Shown piece by piece: positions 1-13,042 of a stretch of DNA of 64,000 nucleotides. Both the position numbers and the translations under genes were made by a program. Location: the NCBI RefSeq assembly GCF_021869535.1, contig NW_026262738.1, positions 496,001 through 560,000 on the forward strand. Direction: 5' to 3'. The notes under the pieces were generated by a model. It searched no databases and had not been told where the DNA came from. It worked only from the letters and a program-made list of their open reading frames with translations. This DNA comes from Mytilus californianus. Lineage: Eukaryota; Mollusca; Bivalvia; Mytilida; Mytilidae. Each line of letters begins with the position of its first letter. The stretch's first letter is position 1.

Positions 1-3000
1 TTGACTAAAAAATCCAGGTGGGGTATAGCACGTTTTTTTTTTTAAATTGGTCCAAAGTTGGGGTCCGACACCCTACCCTACCCTTACTTTCAAAGTTAAT
101 AAAAATTTTCCTACGGCAATACTTTTTTCCACACTAGGTGCAAATGAAAGTTGGGACCCTTAGGCGTGCTTGGCTAAAAAATCCAGGTGGGGTATAGCAC
201 GTTTTTTTTTTTTAAATTGGTCCAAAGTTGGGGTCCGACACCCTACCCTACCCTAACTTTCAAAGTTAATAAAAATTTTCCTACGGCAATACTTTTTTCC
301 ACACTAGGTGCAAATGAAAGTTGGGACCCTTAGGCGTGCTTGACTAAAAAATCCAGGTGGGGTATAGCACGGATTTTTTGTTTAAATTGGTCCAAAGTTG
401 GGGTCCGACACCCTACCCTACCCCAACTTTCAAACTTAATAAAAATTTTCCTACGGCAATACTTTTTTCCACACTAGCTGCAAATGAAAGTTGGGACCCT
501 TAGGCGTGCTTGACTAAAAAATCCAGGTGGGGTATAGCACGGATTTTTTTTAAAATTGGTACAAAGTTGGGGTCCGACACCCTACCCTACCCTAACTTTC
601 AAAGGTAATAAAAATTTTCCTACAGCAATACTTTTTTCCACACTAGGTGCAAATGAAAGTTGGGACCCTCAGGCGTGCTTGACTAAAAAATCCAAGTGGG
701 GTATAGCACGGATTTTTTTTTAAATTGGTCCAAAGTTGGGGTCCGACACCCTACCCTACCCTAACTTTCAAAGTTAATACAAATTTTCCTACGGCAATAC
801 TTTTTTCCACACTAGCTGCAAATGAAAGTTGGGACCCTTAGGCGTGCTTGATTAGAAAATCCAGGTGGGGTAATGCACAGATTTTTTTTTTAAATTGGTC
901 TAAAGTTGGGGTCCGACACCCTACCCTACCCTAACTTTCAAAGGTAATAAAAATGTTCCTACGGCAATACTTTTTCCCACATTAGGTGCAAATGAAAGTT
1001 GGGATCCTTAGGCGTGCTTGACTAAAAAATCCAGGTGGGGTATAGCACGTTTTTTTTTTTAAATTGGTCCAAAGTTGGGGTCCGACACCCTACCCTACCC
1101 TAACTTTCAAAGTTAATAAAAATTTTCCTACGGCAATACTTTTTTCCACACTAGGTGCAAATGAAAGTTGGGACCCTTAGGCGTGCTTGACTAAAAAATA
1201 CAGGTGGGGTATAGCACGAATTTTTTTTTTAAATTGGTCCAAAGTTGGGGTCCGACACCCTACCCTACCCTAACTTTCAAAGTTAATAAAAATTTTCCTA
1301 CGGCAATACTTTTTTCCACACTAGCTGCAAATGAAATTTGGGACCCTTAGGCGTGCTTGACTAAAAAATTCAAGTGGGGTATAGCACGTTTTTTTTTTTA
1401 AATTGGTCCAAAGTTGGGGTCCGACACCCTACCCTACTCTAACTTTCAAAGGTAATAAAAATTTTCCTACGGCAATACTTTTTTCCACACTAGGTGCAAA
1501 TGGAAGTTGGGACCCTTAGGCGTGCTTGACTAAAAAATCCAGGTGGGGTATAGCACGGATTTTTTTTTAAATTGGTCCAAAGTTGGGGTCCGACACCCTA
1601 CCCTACCTTAACTTTCAAAGTTAATAAAAATTTTCCTACGGCAATACTTTTTTCCACACTAGCTGCAAATGAAAGTTGGGACCCTTAGGCGTGCTTGACT
1701 AATAAATCCAGGTGGGGTATAGCACGGATTTTTTTTTTAAATTGGTCCAAAGTTGGGGTCCGACACCCTACCCTACCCTAACTTTCAAAGGTAATAAAAA
1801 TTTTCCTACGGCAATACTTTTTTCCACACTAGGTGCAAATGAAAGTTGGGACCCTTAGGCGTGCTTGACTAAAAAATCCAGGTGGGGTATAGCACGGATT
1901 TTTTTTTAAATTGGTCCAAAGTTGGGGTCCGACACCCTACCCTACCCTAACTTTCAAAGTTAATAAAAAATTTCCTACGGCAATACTTTTTTCCACACTA
2001 GCTGCAAATGAAAGTTGGGACCCTTAGGCGTGCTTGACTAAAAAATCCAGGTGGGGTATAGCACGGATTTTTTTTTTAAATTGGTCCAAAGTTGGGGTCC
2101 GACACCCTACCCTACCCTAACTTTCAAAGGTAATAAAAATTGTCCTACGGCAATACTTTTTTCCACACTAGCTGCAAATGAAAGTTGGGACCCTTAGGCG
2201 TGCTTGACTAAAAAATCCAGGTGGGGTATAGTACGGATTTTTTTTTTAAATTGGTCCAAAGTTGGGGTCCGACACCCTACCCTACCCTAACTTTCAAAGG
2301 TAATAAAAATTTTCCTACGGCAATACTTTTTTCCACACTAGCTGCAAATGAAAGTTGGGACCCTTAGGCGTGCTTGACTAATAAATCCAGGTGGGGTATA
2401 GCACGGATTTTTTTTTTAAATTGGTCCAAAGTTGGGGTCCGACACCCTACCCTACCCTAACTTTCAAAGGTAATAAAAATTTTCCTACGGCAATACTTTT
2501 TTACACACTAGGTGCAAATGAAAGTTGGGACCCTTAGGCGTGCTTGACTAAAAAATCCAGGTGGGGTATAGCACGTTTTTTTTTTTAAATTGGTCCAAAG
2601 TTGGGGTCCGACACCCTACCCTACCCTAACTTTCAAAGTTAATAAAAATTTTCCTACGGCAATACTTTTTTCCACACTAGCTGCAAATGAAAGTTAGGAC
2701 CCTTAGGCGTGCTTGACTAAAAAATCCAGGTGGGGTATAGCACGGATTTTTTTTTAAATTGGTCCAAAGTTGGGGTCCGACACCCTACCCTACCCTAACT
2801 TTAAAAGGTAATAAAAATTTTCCTACGGCAAAACTTTTCTCCACCTTAGGTGCAAATGAAAGTTGGGACCCTTAGGCGTGCTTGACTAAAAAATCCAGGT
2901 GGGGTATAGCACGGATTTTTTTTTAAATTGGTCCCAAGTTGGGGTCCGACACCCTACCCTACCCTAACTTTCAAAGTTAATAAAAATGTTCCTACGGCAA

Positions 3001-6000
3001 TTCTTTTTTCCACACTAGCTGCAAATGAAAGTTGGGACCCTTAGGCGTGCTTGACTAAAAAATCCAGGTGGGGTATAGCACGGATTTTTTTTTAAATTGG
3101 TCCAAAGTTGGGGTCCGACACCCTACCCTACCCTAACTTTCAAAGGTAATAAAAATTTTCCTACGGCAAAACTTTTTTCCACACTAGCTGCAAATGAAAG
3201 TTGGGACCCTTAGGCGTGCTTGACTAAAAAATCCAGGTGGGGTATAGCACGGATTTTTTTTAAAATGTCCAAAGTTGGGGTCCGACACCCTACCCTACCC
3301 TAACTTTCAAAGGTAATAAAAATTTTCCTACGGCAATACTTTTTTCCACACTAGGTGCAAATGAAAGTTGGGACCCTTAGGCGTGCTTGACTAAAAAATC
3401 CAGGTGGGGTATAGCACGTTTTTTTTTTAAATTGGTCCAAAGTTGGGGTCCGACACCCTACCCTACCCTAACTTTCAAAGTTAATAAAAATTTTCCTACG
3501 GCAATACTTTTTTCCACACTAGCTGCAAATGAAAGTTGGGACCCTTAGGCGTGCTTGACTAAAAAATCCAGGTGGGGTATAGCACGGATTTTTTTTTAAA
3601 TTGGTCCAAAGTTGGGGTCCGACACCCTACCCTACCCTAACTTTCAAAGTTAATAAAAATTTTCCTACGGCAATACTTTTTTCCACACTAGCTGCAAATG
3701 AAAGTTGGGACCCTTAGGCGTGCTTGACTAAAAAATCCAGGTGGGGTATAGCACGGATTTTTTTTTAAATTGGTCCAAAGTTGGGGTCCGACACCCTACC
3801 CTACCCTAACTTTCAAAGGTAATAAAAATTTTCCTACGGCAATACTTTTTTCCACACTAGGTGCAAATGAAAGTTGGGACCCTTAGGCGTGCTTGACTAA
3901 AAAATCCAGGTGGGGTACAGCACGGATTTTTTTTTTAAATTGGTCCAAAGTTGGGGTCCGACACCCTACCCTACCCTAACTTTCAAAGGTAATACAAATT
4001 TTCCTACGGCAAAACTTTTTTCCACACTAGCTGCAAATGAAAGTTGGGACCCTTAGGCGTGCTTGACTAAAAAATCCAGGTGGGGTATAGCACGGATTTT
4101 TTTTTAAATTGGTCCAAAGTTGGGGTCCGACACCCTACCCTACCCTAACTTTCAAAGTTAATAAAAATTTTCCTACGGCAATACTTTTTTCCACACTAGG
4201 TGCAAATGAAAGTTGGGACCCTTAGGCGTGCTTGACTAAAAAATCCAGGTGGGGTATAGCACGTTTTTTTTTTAAATTGGTCCAAAGTTGGGGTCCGACA
4301 CCCTACCCTACCCTAACTTTCAAAGTTAATAAAAATTTTCCTACAGCAATACTTTTTTCCACACTAGCTGCAAATGAAAGTTGGGACCCTTAGGCGTGCT
4401 TGACTAAAAAATCCAGGTGGGGTATAGCACGGATTTTTTTTTAAATTGGTCCAAAGTTGGGGTCCGACACCCTACCCTACCCTAACTTTCAAAGTTAATA
4501 AAAATTTTCCTACGGCAATACTTTTTTCCACACTAGCTGCAAATGAAAGTTGGGACCCTTAGGCGTGCTTGACTAAAAAATCCAGGTGGGGTATAGCACG
4601 GATTTTTTTTTAAATTGGTCCAAAGTTGGGGTCCGACACCCTACCCTACCCTAACTTTCAAAGGTAATAAAAATTTTCCTACGGCAATACTTTTTTCCAC
4701 ACTAGGTGCAAATGAAAGTTGGGACCCTTAGGCGTGCTTGACTAAAAAATCCAGGTGGGGTACAGCACGGATTTTTTTTTTAAATTGGTCCAAAGTTGGG
4801 GTCCGACACCCTACCCTACCCTAACTTTCAAAGTTAATAAACATTTTCCTACGGCAATACTTTTTTCCACACTAGCTGCAAATGAAAGTTGGGACCCTTA
4901 GGCGTGCTTGACTAATAAATCCAGGTGGGGTATAGCACGGATTTTTTTTTAAATTGGTCCAAAGTTGGGGTCCGACACCCTACCCTACCCTAACTTTCAA
5001 AGGTAATAACAATTTTCCTACGGCAATACTTTTTTCCACACTAGGTGCAAATGAAAGTTGGGACCCTTAGGCGTGCTTGACTAAAAAATCCAGGCGGGGT
5101 ATAGCACGTTTTTTATTTTAAATTGGTCCAAAGTTGGGGTCCGACACCCTACCCTACCCTACCCTAACTTTCAAAGGTAATACAAATTTTCCTACGGCAA
5201 TACTTTTTTCCACACTATGTGCAAATGAAAGTTGGGACCCTTAGGCGTGCTTGACTAAAATATCCAGGTGGGGTATAGCACGGATTTTTTTTTAAATTGG
5301 TCCAAAGTTGGAGTCCGACACCCTACCCTACCCTAACTTTCAAAGTTAATAAAAGTTTTCCTACGGCAATTCTTTTTTCCACACTAGCTGCAAATGAACG
5401 TTGGGACCCTTAGGCGTGCTTGACTAAAAGATCCAGGTGGGGTATAGCACGGATTTTTTTTTTAAATTGGTCCAAAGTTGGGGTCCAACACCCTACCCTA
5501 CCCTAACTTTCAAAGGTAATAAACATTTTCCTACGGCAATACTTTTTTTCCACACTAGGTGCAAATGAAAGTTGGGACCCTTAGGCGTGCTTGACTAAAA
5601 AATCCAGGTGGGGTATAGCACGGATTTTTTTTTTAAATTGGTCCAAAGTTGGGGTCCGACACCCTACCCTACCCTAACTTTCAAAGTTAATAAACATTTT
5701 CCTACGGCAATATTTTTTCCACGCTAGGTGCAAATGAAAGTTGGGACCCTTAGGCGTGCTTGACTAAAAAATCCAGGTGGGGTATAGCACGTTTTTTTTT
5801 TTTTAAATTGGTCCAAAGTTGGGGTCCGACACCCTACCCTACCCTAACTTTCAAAGTTAATAAAAATTTTCCTACGGCAAAACTTTTTTCCACACTAGCT
5901 GCAAATGACAGTTAGGACCCTTAGGCGTGCTTGACTAAAAAATCCAGGTGGGGTATAGCACGGATTTTTTTTTAAATTGGTCCAAAGTTGGGGTCCGACA

Positions 6001-7150
6001 CCCTACCCTACCCTAACTTTCAAAGGTAATAAAAATTTTCCTACGGCAATACTTTTTTCCACACTAGGTGCAAATGAAAGTTGGGACCCTTAGGCGTGCT
6101 TGACTAAAAAATCCAGGTGGGGTATAGCACGGATTTTTTTTTAAATTGGTCCAAAGTTGGGGTCCGACACCCTACCCTACCCTAATTTTCAAAGGTAATA
6201 AAAATTTTCCTACGGCAATACTTTTTTCCACACTAGGTGCAAATGAAAGTTGGGACCCTTAGGCGTGCTTGACTAAAAAATCCAGGTGGGGTATAGCACG
6301 GATTTTTTTTTAAATTGGTCCAAAGTTGGGGTCCGACACCCTACCCTACCCTAACTTTCAAAGTTAATAAAAGTTTTCCTACGGCAATACTTTTTTCCAC
6401 ACTAGCTGCAAATGAAAGTTGGGACCCTTAGGCGTGCTTGACTAAAAAATCCAGGTGGGGTATAGCACGGATTTTTTTTAAATTGGTCCAAAGTTGGGGT
6501 CCGACACCCTACCCTACCCTAACTTTCAAAGTTAATAAAAATTTTCCTACGGCAATACTTTTTTCCACACTAGCTGCAAATGAAAGTTTGGACCCTTAGG
6601 CGTGCTTGACTGAAAAATCCAGGTGGGGTATATCACGGATTTTTTTTTAAATTGGTCCAAAGTTGGGGTCCGACACCCTACCCTACCCTAACTTTCAAAG
6701 GTAATAAAAATTTTCTTACGGCAATACTTTTTTCCACACTAGGTGCAAATGAAAGTTGGGACCCTTAGGCGTGCTTGACTAAAAAATCCAGGTGGGGTAT
6801 AGCACGGATTTTTTTTTAAATTGGTCCAAAGTTGGGGTCCGACACCCTACCCTACCCTAACTTTCAAAGTTAATAAAAGTTTTCCTACGGCAATACTTTT
6901 TTCCACACTAGGTGCAAATGAAAGTTGGGACCCTTAGGCGTGCTTGACTAAAAAATCCAGGTGGGGTATAGGACGGATTTTTTTTTTAAATTGGTCCAAA
7001 GTTGGGGTCCGACACCCTACCCTACCCTAACTTTCAAAGGTAATAAAAATTTTCCTACGGCAATACTTTTTTCCACACTAGGTGCAAATGAAAGTTGGGA
7101 CCCTTAGGCGTGCTTGACTAAAAAAACCAGGTGGGGTATAGCACGGTGTT
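1..7150. repeat. ~170-bp satellite array (about 42 monomers)
   Basis: Head-to-tail monomers of 169-171 bp fill this segment and continue off its left end. Each begins around TTGACTAAAAAATCCAGGTG, has a T-run of 7-13 bases, then a CCCTACCCTACCCTAAC block, and ends GGACCCTTAGGCGTGC. I counted about 42 monomers. Two variant positions are linked: monomers with AAAGGTAATAA mostly carry AGGTGCAAATG, and those with AAAGTTAATAA mostly carry AGCTGCAAATG, so two subfamilies are intermingled in roughly alternating order. One monomer (near 5150) has an extra CCCTA. The last monomer breaks off near 7145. No reading frame runs through it. Monomer size resembles many centromeric or heterochromatic satellites, but location on the chromosome cannot be seen. 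Confidence 0.97.
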
Positions 7151-7759
7151 TATTTCAAAATGGTAATATAGCTAATTAGTAACGTTGCACACCATACTTT
7201 GATTACTTAAAATAAACCCTGCATGTAATGAAAACTAAGCGAAACCCACTGCTACAGAAAGAGAATAGAGTTTTCTGACATGAAAGTACTAAAGTACGAA
7301 CGCAACTCTGTATTCTTGAAGCGTAGAAATATTTTTACTTTTTAGGAACTATTTCACAGGATGACGAGAATATGGAAAGCTATTTCACACAATATCGCAC
7401 AAAAATTTTCTGATGGAAAAGTCGATACCATGTAACAAGAAAATTTGGCCAACATTTAAATAATGTAATGTTTTCAGTGTTGACAGTTGGAGTAAAGTCT
7501 TAAAGCGTGCAGCACCTGCACGATGTAAAAAGGACATACTATTGTTTTTAAAATATTGAACAGGAAATGAAATTTCCAAATTCATTGAATAGTGTTTTCG
7601 ACGGCTAAATTGAAGATAAAACAGATATTGTAGTGGTAATATAAAATAAAAACGTTTTAGTAAGTTTGAATCTTATGGAAATTTTGGGTTTATATACATA
7701 TCTGAAAACTGGCTGCTAGCGAAGTGGCTGCTAGCGAGTAGCTGCTAGCTTGAGTCTAG
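7151..7759. other. non-coding, AT-rich
   Basis: No supported gene. The only structure I see is GCTGCTAGC repeated three times near 7711-7749, directly before the duplicated block that starts at 7760. Confidence 0.5.
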
Positions 7760-8607
7760 CACAGAAAACACCAGACAAGCATGGATTCCATGACCGCGAA
7801 GGAAAATAACAGTACAACCAACCTTGGTAAGATGTTATAACAATATAAACTGTAACAAAAAATTCAATGCAACCTATAACATTGAGTAGTTATAATTTGT
7901 CATGCATGTCCGTGCTATGCAAACGAGTTAATAATTACAATAAATGGCAAATTGTGTTTTGACTGGGACCACTCAAACAGTCGTTTGCTATAAATAAATT
8001 CTGAGATTGATATGTAGTATCTTTAACTTCATACTTATTTGATGAAAAGGGGTTATGACGCCGACATATGACTTTCACCCAAGATAAGATTTTTGCATCT
8101 ATCTGTATTAGATAGTTTGCATCTTGATAAGTGTAAAAAAAATGGGATTCAATGTTCCCATTCAAAGGAGAAAACGCAATCCATAACCACAAGTAGAAGA
8201 AAAACAGAGAAAATGTATCTATAAGATGTCATTTTGTACATACATCCAATGTTCTTGAAAAGCTGGCACATTTAACATTTGGGACAGGTCAGATATATAA
8301 ACTTTTATCATCTATTAATCATATGAATTGAATGGTTATTTTCTTGTAATTTCATAGGATTGTAAAAGCATTTATGTTGCACACATTATTAGTATGAAGT
8401 GCTTCCACGCTTTATAAAAAGAGATGGAAATACCAAACGGACAAAATGTTCTTGACATGATTTTTTTTAAAACATATGCATGTTGTTTAATCTATACAGA
8501 TTAGAAAAGGGAGCGAAAAAATCCCGCACCCAGTGTCCGGCTTCAGCTGGCCCCTGAACATAATGTGTACAATATATTTCTATGATGTTATTTTTATTCA
8601 AACAATA
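7760..8607 (+). repeat. ~0.84-kb direct duplication, copy 1
   Basis: This block is repeated in the same orientation at 10456-11281 with roughly 95 percent identity by eye. It starts CAC(A/G)GAAAACACCAGAC and ends near TTCAAACAATA. It contains the palindrome CATGGATTCCATG. Relative to copy 2 it keeps about 30 extra bases near 8522-8554. Start-to-start distance is about 2.7 kb. The ends are not TG...CA, so it is not an obvious LTR pair; a dispersed repeat or segmental duplication is more likely. Confidence 0.85.
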
Positions 8608-10455
8608 TATGATACCAATTATAAAAAATTTTGGGTGTTGAATTGTGGCGTTGAATTAGAACAATTTTACCTATCAAATTTGGGCTTCTAAAAACCAAAA
8701 TATACCAAAACTTACACTTTTTAATGTCTCTATGTATAGGTTATCACCTATTAAAAGCAATAGATAGCATACTTCATGTTTCAGACTTATAAAAAATGGC
8801 CAGAAGTTAATTTTATACGAGCCTGTGCCAAAAAATAGAGGTTTTCAAATGAAGTGAGGCCCTATATGAAATGTAATATTTTTCACTTACCACAATTTTC
8901 TGAAGTTGTTAAGTTATAAAAAAAAAACTTTAACATGTTATAAATGTACTTTTAATGGAAATATAAGTTTCAAATAGCATAACACATGTGAATAAAATGA
9001 TCTTCAGCAATGTCAAGCTTAAAAAAACAGGTTGTCAATTTAGGTCGTTCCCCACATTTTCATATTAAAAAGCATATAAATGATATGGGAGATGGAGGTA
9101 TGCTTCTTTTTGCTCAAATCTTTGCTTAGATATGATAAAACATGGAGCCTGGATGTAACAAGACTGTCACTTTCAACTATATATGTAGATAGTATGGTCT
9201 GATGCAAAGTTATTTACTGTACTTTTTAAAACCAGCATGAAATTTCAGCCTCAAAAGGCCAATATTTTAACCACTAGCTATCAAACAAAAGAAAATAAAG
9301 GTAGTCTGTGAAACAGACAAGGTCAAACAACCAGTAATAAGTGATTTTGATACAGATTTAGTGAAGTCTGCTAAAAGGAATTCAATTTGTATGTGCATAG
9401 AACCTCATTTTTCACTTGCTTCATACTGACCGTTAGACTAAGATCATTAAAGCAGCACATTTTGCACTCTTGTTCTAATTTTTTTGTGTGTTCAGTGTTC
9501 AAAAATGAGTTAAACATCTACATTAGATACCACAAATACAAATAGAAAATAAAAACCTGTCAGAGAGAAAGTAAGCATGCTACTTTTGTCAAAATATTGA
9601 AACAACTGAAAAAGTTCAATTTTGGGCATGTAGGCTGAAATGTCATTTTTTTACAAAATTTCTATCAAATAAAAGTGGAAATCATTTATTCTCATGTAGT
9701 TTGACAAATTAATACCAATAGATCATTCAGGGAAGTTGTCAAAGTACAAATTTAATATTTCCTAAATTAATTCACCTCTCAGGCCACAGACCACAATTAA
9801 ATTCCTCTATTAGTTCTTTATAACGTTTTGTTTCATTAAAAAAAATGCAACGAAACTTTTTGTCAAATATTTTGTGTGTGTAAAGTACAGTACTAGTCCA
9901 AACATATATCCAACATTCAGAAAGATTGCTCCCCAGTATCTTACAAATTTAGCCAATACTCATCCATACCCCTATGGACAAGTCAAGAGATGTTCGGAAA
10001 ACTGTAAATATCACCTTTTTGCAACTGGCCTTATCACTCTTTTCATATCAAAATCAGTTAAAATACAACATCCAAAAGTTAATTTCACCTCTCTTCCTTC
10101 ATTTCCACCAAAAAAAAAAGACTAAGAAATGAGTGAGGAAGGGAAAGAAAAAAAATTAAGAAAAAATACACCCTATTAAAAGGAACTATATTCGTGGACA
10201 ACGAAAAGGAGGGTCATTAATTTTGGTCTTCAGCCAGCTCGTGCAGTAGTCTCGCTCATCCAGCCGCTTTATTTTTCAAAGCGTCTGGATGATAAATGAA
10301 ATCGAAATGGTAATTATGACAGTCAGAATAATATCGGCGTTTTACCTAGTTTAAATTGATAATACCCAGACAATTAACCAAGAAGTTGGTTATTGAAAAG
10401 GATTAGTCGAAATAATTATGACGTTTAAAGATATTTGCTGTGACGCTATACAAGT
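8608..10455. other. non-coding spacer between duplicated blocks
   Basis: AT-rich sequence without a credible gene; an 83-codon open frame near 9874-10125 has no recognisable domain. A strong hairpin lies at 10257-10291. Confidence 0.5.
10257..10291. repeat. inverted repeat (14-bp stem, 7-base loop)
   Basis: CATCCAGCCGCTTT pairs with AAAGCGTCTGGATG with one mismatch, around the loop ATTTTTC. It lies in non-coding DNA upstream of duplication copy 2. Function unknown. Confidence 0.8.
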
Positions 10456-11281
10456 CACGGAAAACACCAGACAAGCATGGATTCCATGACCGCGAAGGAA
10501 AACTACAGTACAACCAACCTTGGTAAGATGTTATAACAATACAAACTGTAACAAAAAATTCAATGCAACCTATAACATTGAGTAGTTATAATTTGTCATG
10601 CATGCCCGTGCTATGCAAACAAGTTAATAATTACAATAAATGGCAAATTTTGTATTTACTGGGACCACTCAAACAGTCGTTTGCTATAAATAAATTCTGA
10701 GATTGATATGTAGTATCTTTAACTTCATACTTATTTGATGAAAAGGGGTTATGACGCCGACATATGACTTTCACCCAAGATAAGATTGTTGCATCTATCT
10801 GTATTAGAGAGTTTGCATCTTGATAGGTGTAAAAAAAGGGAGGAGAGATTCAATGTTCCCATTCAAAGGAGAAAACGCAATCCATAACCACAAGTAGAAG
10901 AAATACAGAAAAAGTGTATCTATATAAGATGTCATTTTGTACATACATCCAATGTTCTTGAAAAGCTGGCACATTTAACATTTGGGACAGGTCAGATATA
11001 TAGACTTTTATCATCTATTAATCATAAGAATTGAATGGTTATTTTCTTGTAATTTCATAGGATTGTAAAAGCATTTATGTTGCACACATTATTAGTATAA
11101 AGTACTTTCACGCTTTATAAAAAAGAGGCGGAAATACCAAACGGACAAAATGTTCTTTACTCGATTTTTTTTAAAACATATGCATGTAGCTTAATCTATA
11201 CAGATTAGAAAAAGGAGCGAAAAAATCCTGAACATAATGTGTACAATATATTTCTATGATGTTATTTTATTCAAACAATAC
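10456..11281 (+). repeat. ~0.84-kb direct duplication, copy 2
   Basis: Second copy of the block at 7760-8607, same orientation. It lacks about 30 bases present in copy 1 and differs by scattered substitutions and short indels, so the duplication is not very recent. Confidence 0.85.
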
Positions 11282-12621
11282 ATTTTTTTTCTTCATATAT
11301 GCTGGTGACCAAAAACTAATGTGGTTTTGATATTTATTTTCTTTTGTAGAGACAAACCAATGATGATTCCTGGACACACATTTGATGTGAAACATGTCAA
11401 GAATAAACAAGGATATTCATTATATCGTGCTTCAATTTCATAAGAATAAGATTCAGAGTAAATTTTATGAAATACTGAAGTATCAATCAGTATAAATAAA
11501 TCACAGTTCCAGGAATGTTGGGTATGCATTATTTCAACAGCAACCACAAAGCCAAGAAAAGGTACACAGACCTATAAGTCTATAAAACAAAAATCAAGAA
11601 AAAGATTATTGTCAGACATGTCAGAGCATTAAGATTTGTATTAACAAATAAAACATCTTATAAACAATTACACAGTTAGTTTTCTCGTTTGAATTGTATC
11701 ACATTTTTCATGTCGGGCCCTTTTATAGCTGACTATACGGCATGGGGTTTTCTCAATAATGAAGGCCATGCAATGACCTATATTTGCTTATATCCACGTC
11801 ATTTGAACTCTGGTCAATAGTTGTCTCGTTAACAATCATACCACTTCTTATTTTCATATAAAGGTTCACAGGAGAAGATATTGTTCTTGTGAAGCTGTCC
11901 TTTCTTGCGTGCTAATACATGCTGGATATTAATATAATTGGAGAAGTAGAATACACTATTGAGTTATTGGTTTAACAAGTTACCATGCAGTGTAAGATAC
12001 ATCCCATTCCATCTTCTCCATATGCGTGATACGCACATGCATTCAAAAGAGTATTGAGTTACATGAATGATTCTGGTTAAGTTCTTCATCTCCTCTATAG
12101 ACACTGATAATACTGACACAGTGGTATTGTGTAAAGGTGGGTTCCTATATTTGTTCTTCCCAAAAAGGATTAGGCGATATAGATTATTGGTGTAAAAGTT
12201 AAGAAACATTCAGACTATTGTGTCGTTTGTAGTTTCTTTTGTAAATGAAAATTGAGCTAGCTCATTGTGTGATCTCACTGACCTGCCAGTAATAGCTGTT
12301 AATGAAGTTTCTTTACGTTGCATTCTTAGTATTTATATGAGTTATTTTTCTTTACATAGAAGTAACTTGATATGTGCTTATTTTGTAAGGAAAGTGTATA
12401 AGAATTCTGAAAGGATATATAAAAAGGACAGCATAAATTATAACAATACTAGACTACACCAGACCATACTGATGGACCAAATGTCATAACAGTAAGAAAA
12501 ATCCAGAAAAAATTAAACCTGCACCTACAGATACAGGAGAGACTGGGTGGAGTTTACAGAAATGAGAATAAAGGGCAAAAATTAAGAAAAATGGACCAAA
12601 AAATAAAGAATGGAGAGAAAA
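11282..12621. other. non-coding, contains one short dispersed repeat
   Basis: No supported gene. 11675-11870 is a member of a short dispersed repeat listed separately. The last ~80 bases are purine-rich AATAAAGAATGGAGAG-type sequence, the same kind of minisatellite that resumes beyond the Polinton at 24861, so the Polinton was inserted into this repeat. Confidence 0.6.
11675..11870 (+). repeat. short dispersed repeat (~190 bp), copy 1
   Basis: Begins near GTTAGTTTTCTCGTTTGAATTG, has a CTTTTATAGCTGACTA core and ends in a GTTGTCTCGTTAACAATCATACCAC stretch. Related copies occur at 40120-40310, 45925-46095 and, inverted and partial, at 44385-44490. It looks like a SINE- or MITE-type family; no Pol III boxes or clear TIRs were identified. 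Confidence 0.75.
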
Positions 12622-12627
12622 AATGAC

Positions 12628-12798
12628 AGTAGTGTGAAAAGGTCGATTCTGCCGCACTCCCCAATTTCAAGGGCAAAACCTGCATAGGACCCCCAGCCCC
12701 GAGGCTAAGATGCAATCCGACAGCGTCCCTTCTTAGCGTATAATAAATCATGACTTTTGTACACAATGATTTCGTCGACACAGATGCGAAGACACCTT
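12628..12798 (+). repeat. Polinton left terminal inverted repeat
   Basis: 171 bp matching the reverse complement of 24674-24854, with a 10-bp deletion near 12786 relative to the right repeat and scattered substitutions. It contains an inward-facing ATG (12751) that begins the same leader (MTFVHN...) as the right repeat. Confidence 0.93.
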
Positions 12799-12994
12799 TC
12801 AGGAAAAGGTGCAGGACCAGAATCAGGAAGCCATCAAATGGAAAGACTTGCCCACCGAGGTGATCTATAAGATCTTGGAGGTGACTGAAGTGGACCGAGG
12901 GCTAGGGGTATGGACGCAAAATTTTCCAATCCAAAGCGGACATTTTTTTTTTTTTTGGTCACTTAACACTTTGATCTGGAGGGTTCGGGAATGA
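12751..12994 (+). pseudogene. left-terminal small Polinton gene, truncated
   Basis: An open frame starting in the left TIR with the leader MTFVHN leads, after a frame break at the 10-bp TIR deletion, into a segment reading KWKDLPTEVIYKILEV (from about 12837). The W-x-D-L-P ... Y-K-I-L pattern is one I associate with a short conserved Polinton ORF in invertebrates, of unknown function. After about residue 30 of that segment the similarity stops and the frame runs through a T-run to a stop at 12992-12994. The gene is therefore broken at both ends of its conserved block. Transcription would be rightward, convergent with the minus-strand gene ending at 13043. Confidence 0.5.
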
Positions 12995-13042
12995 GCGGGG
13001 AGCGAGGCGTAGCCGAGCGAGGCGCGATTGGAAGAACCCTCC
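12978..13042. terminator. GC-rich inverted repeat between convergent Polinton genes
   Basis: GGAGGGTTC (12978-12986) pairs perfectly with GAACCCTCC (13034-13042), enclosing a GC-rich loop containing two copies of GAGCGAGGCG. It sits between the end of the plus-strand left-terminal gene and the stop of the minus-strand gene at 13043, like the hairpin at 19517-19551. A role in transcript 3'-end formation is inference. Confidence 0.45.

Noticed and set aside
1..7150. true telomere or subtelomere from CCCTA repeats
   Set aside because: The CCCTA motif occurs only as about three copies per 170-bp monomer; no long telomeric run is present.
9874..10125. 83-codon plus-strand frame
   Set aside because: Low-complexity AT-rich context, no domain, no conservation in the neighbouring duplicated block.
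7760..11281. LTR pair of a small retroelement
   Set aside because: The duplicated blocks lack TG...CA ends, a primer-binding site and a purine tract, and no target duplication was found.
12554..12781. 75-codon minus-strand frame at the left Polinton border
   Set aside because: Crosses the target duplication and TIR border and has no conserved counterpart in the right TIR.
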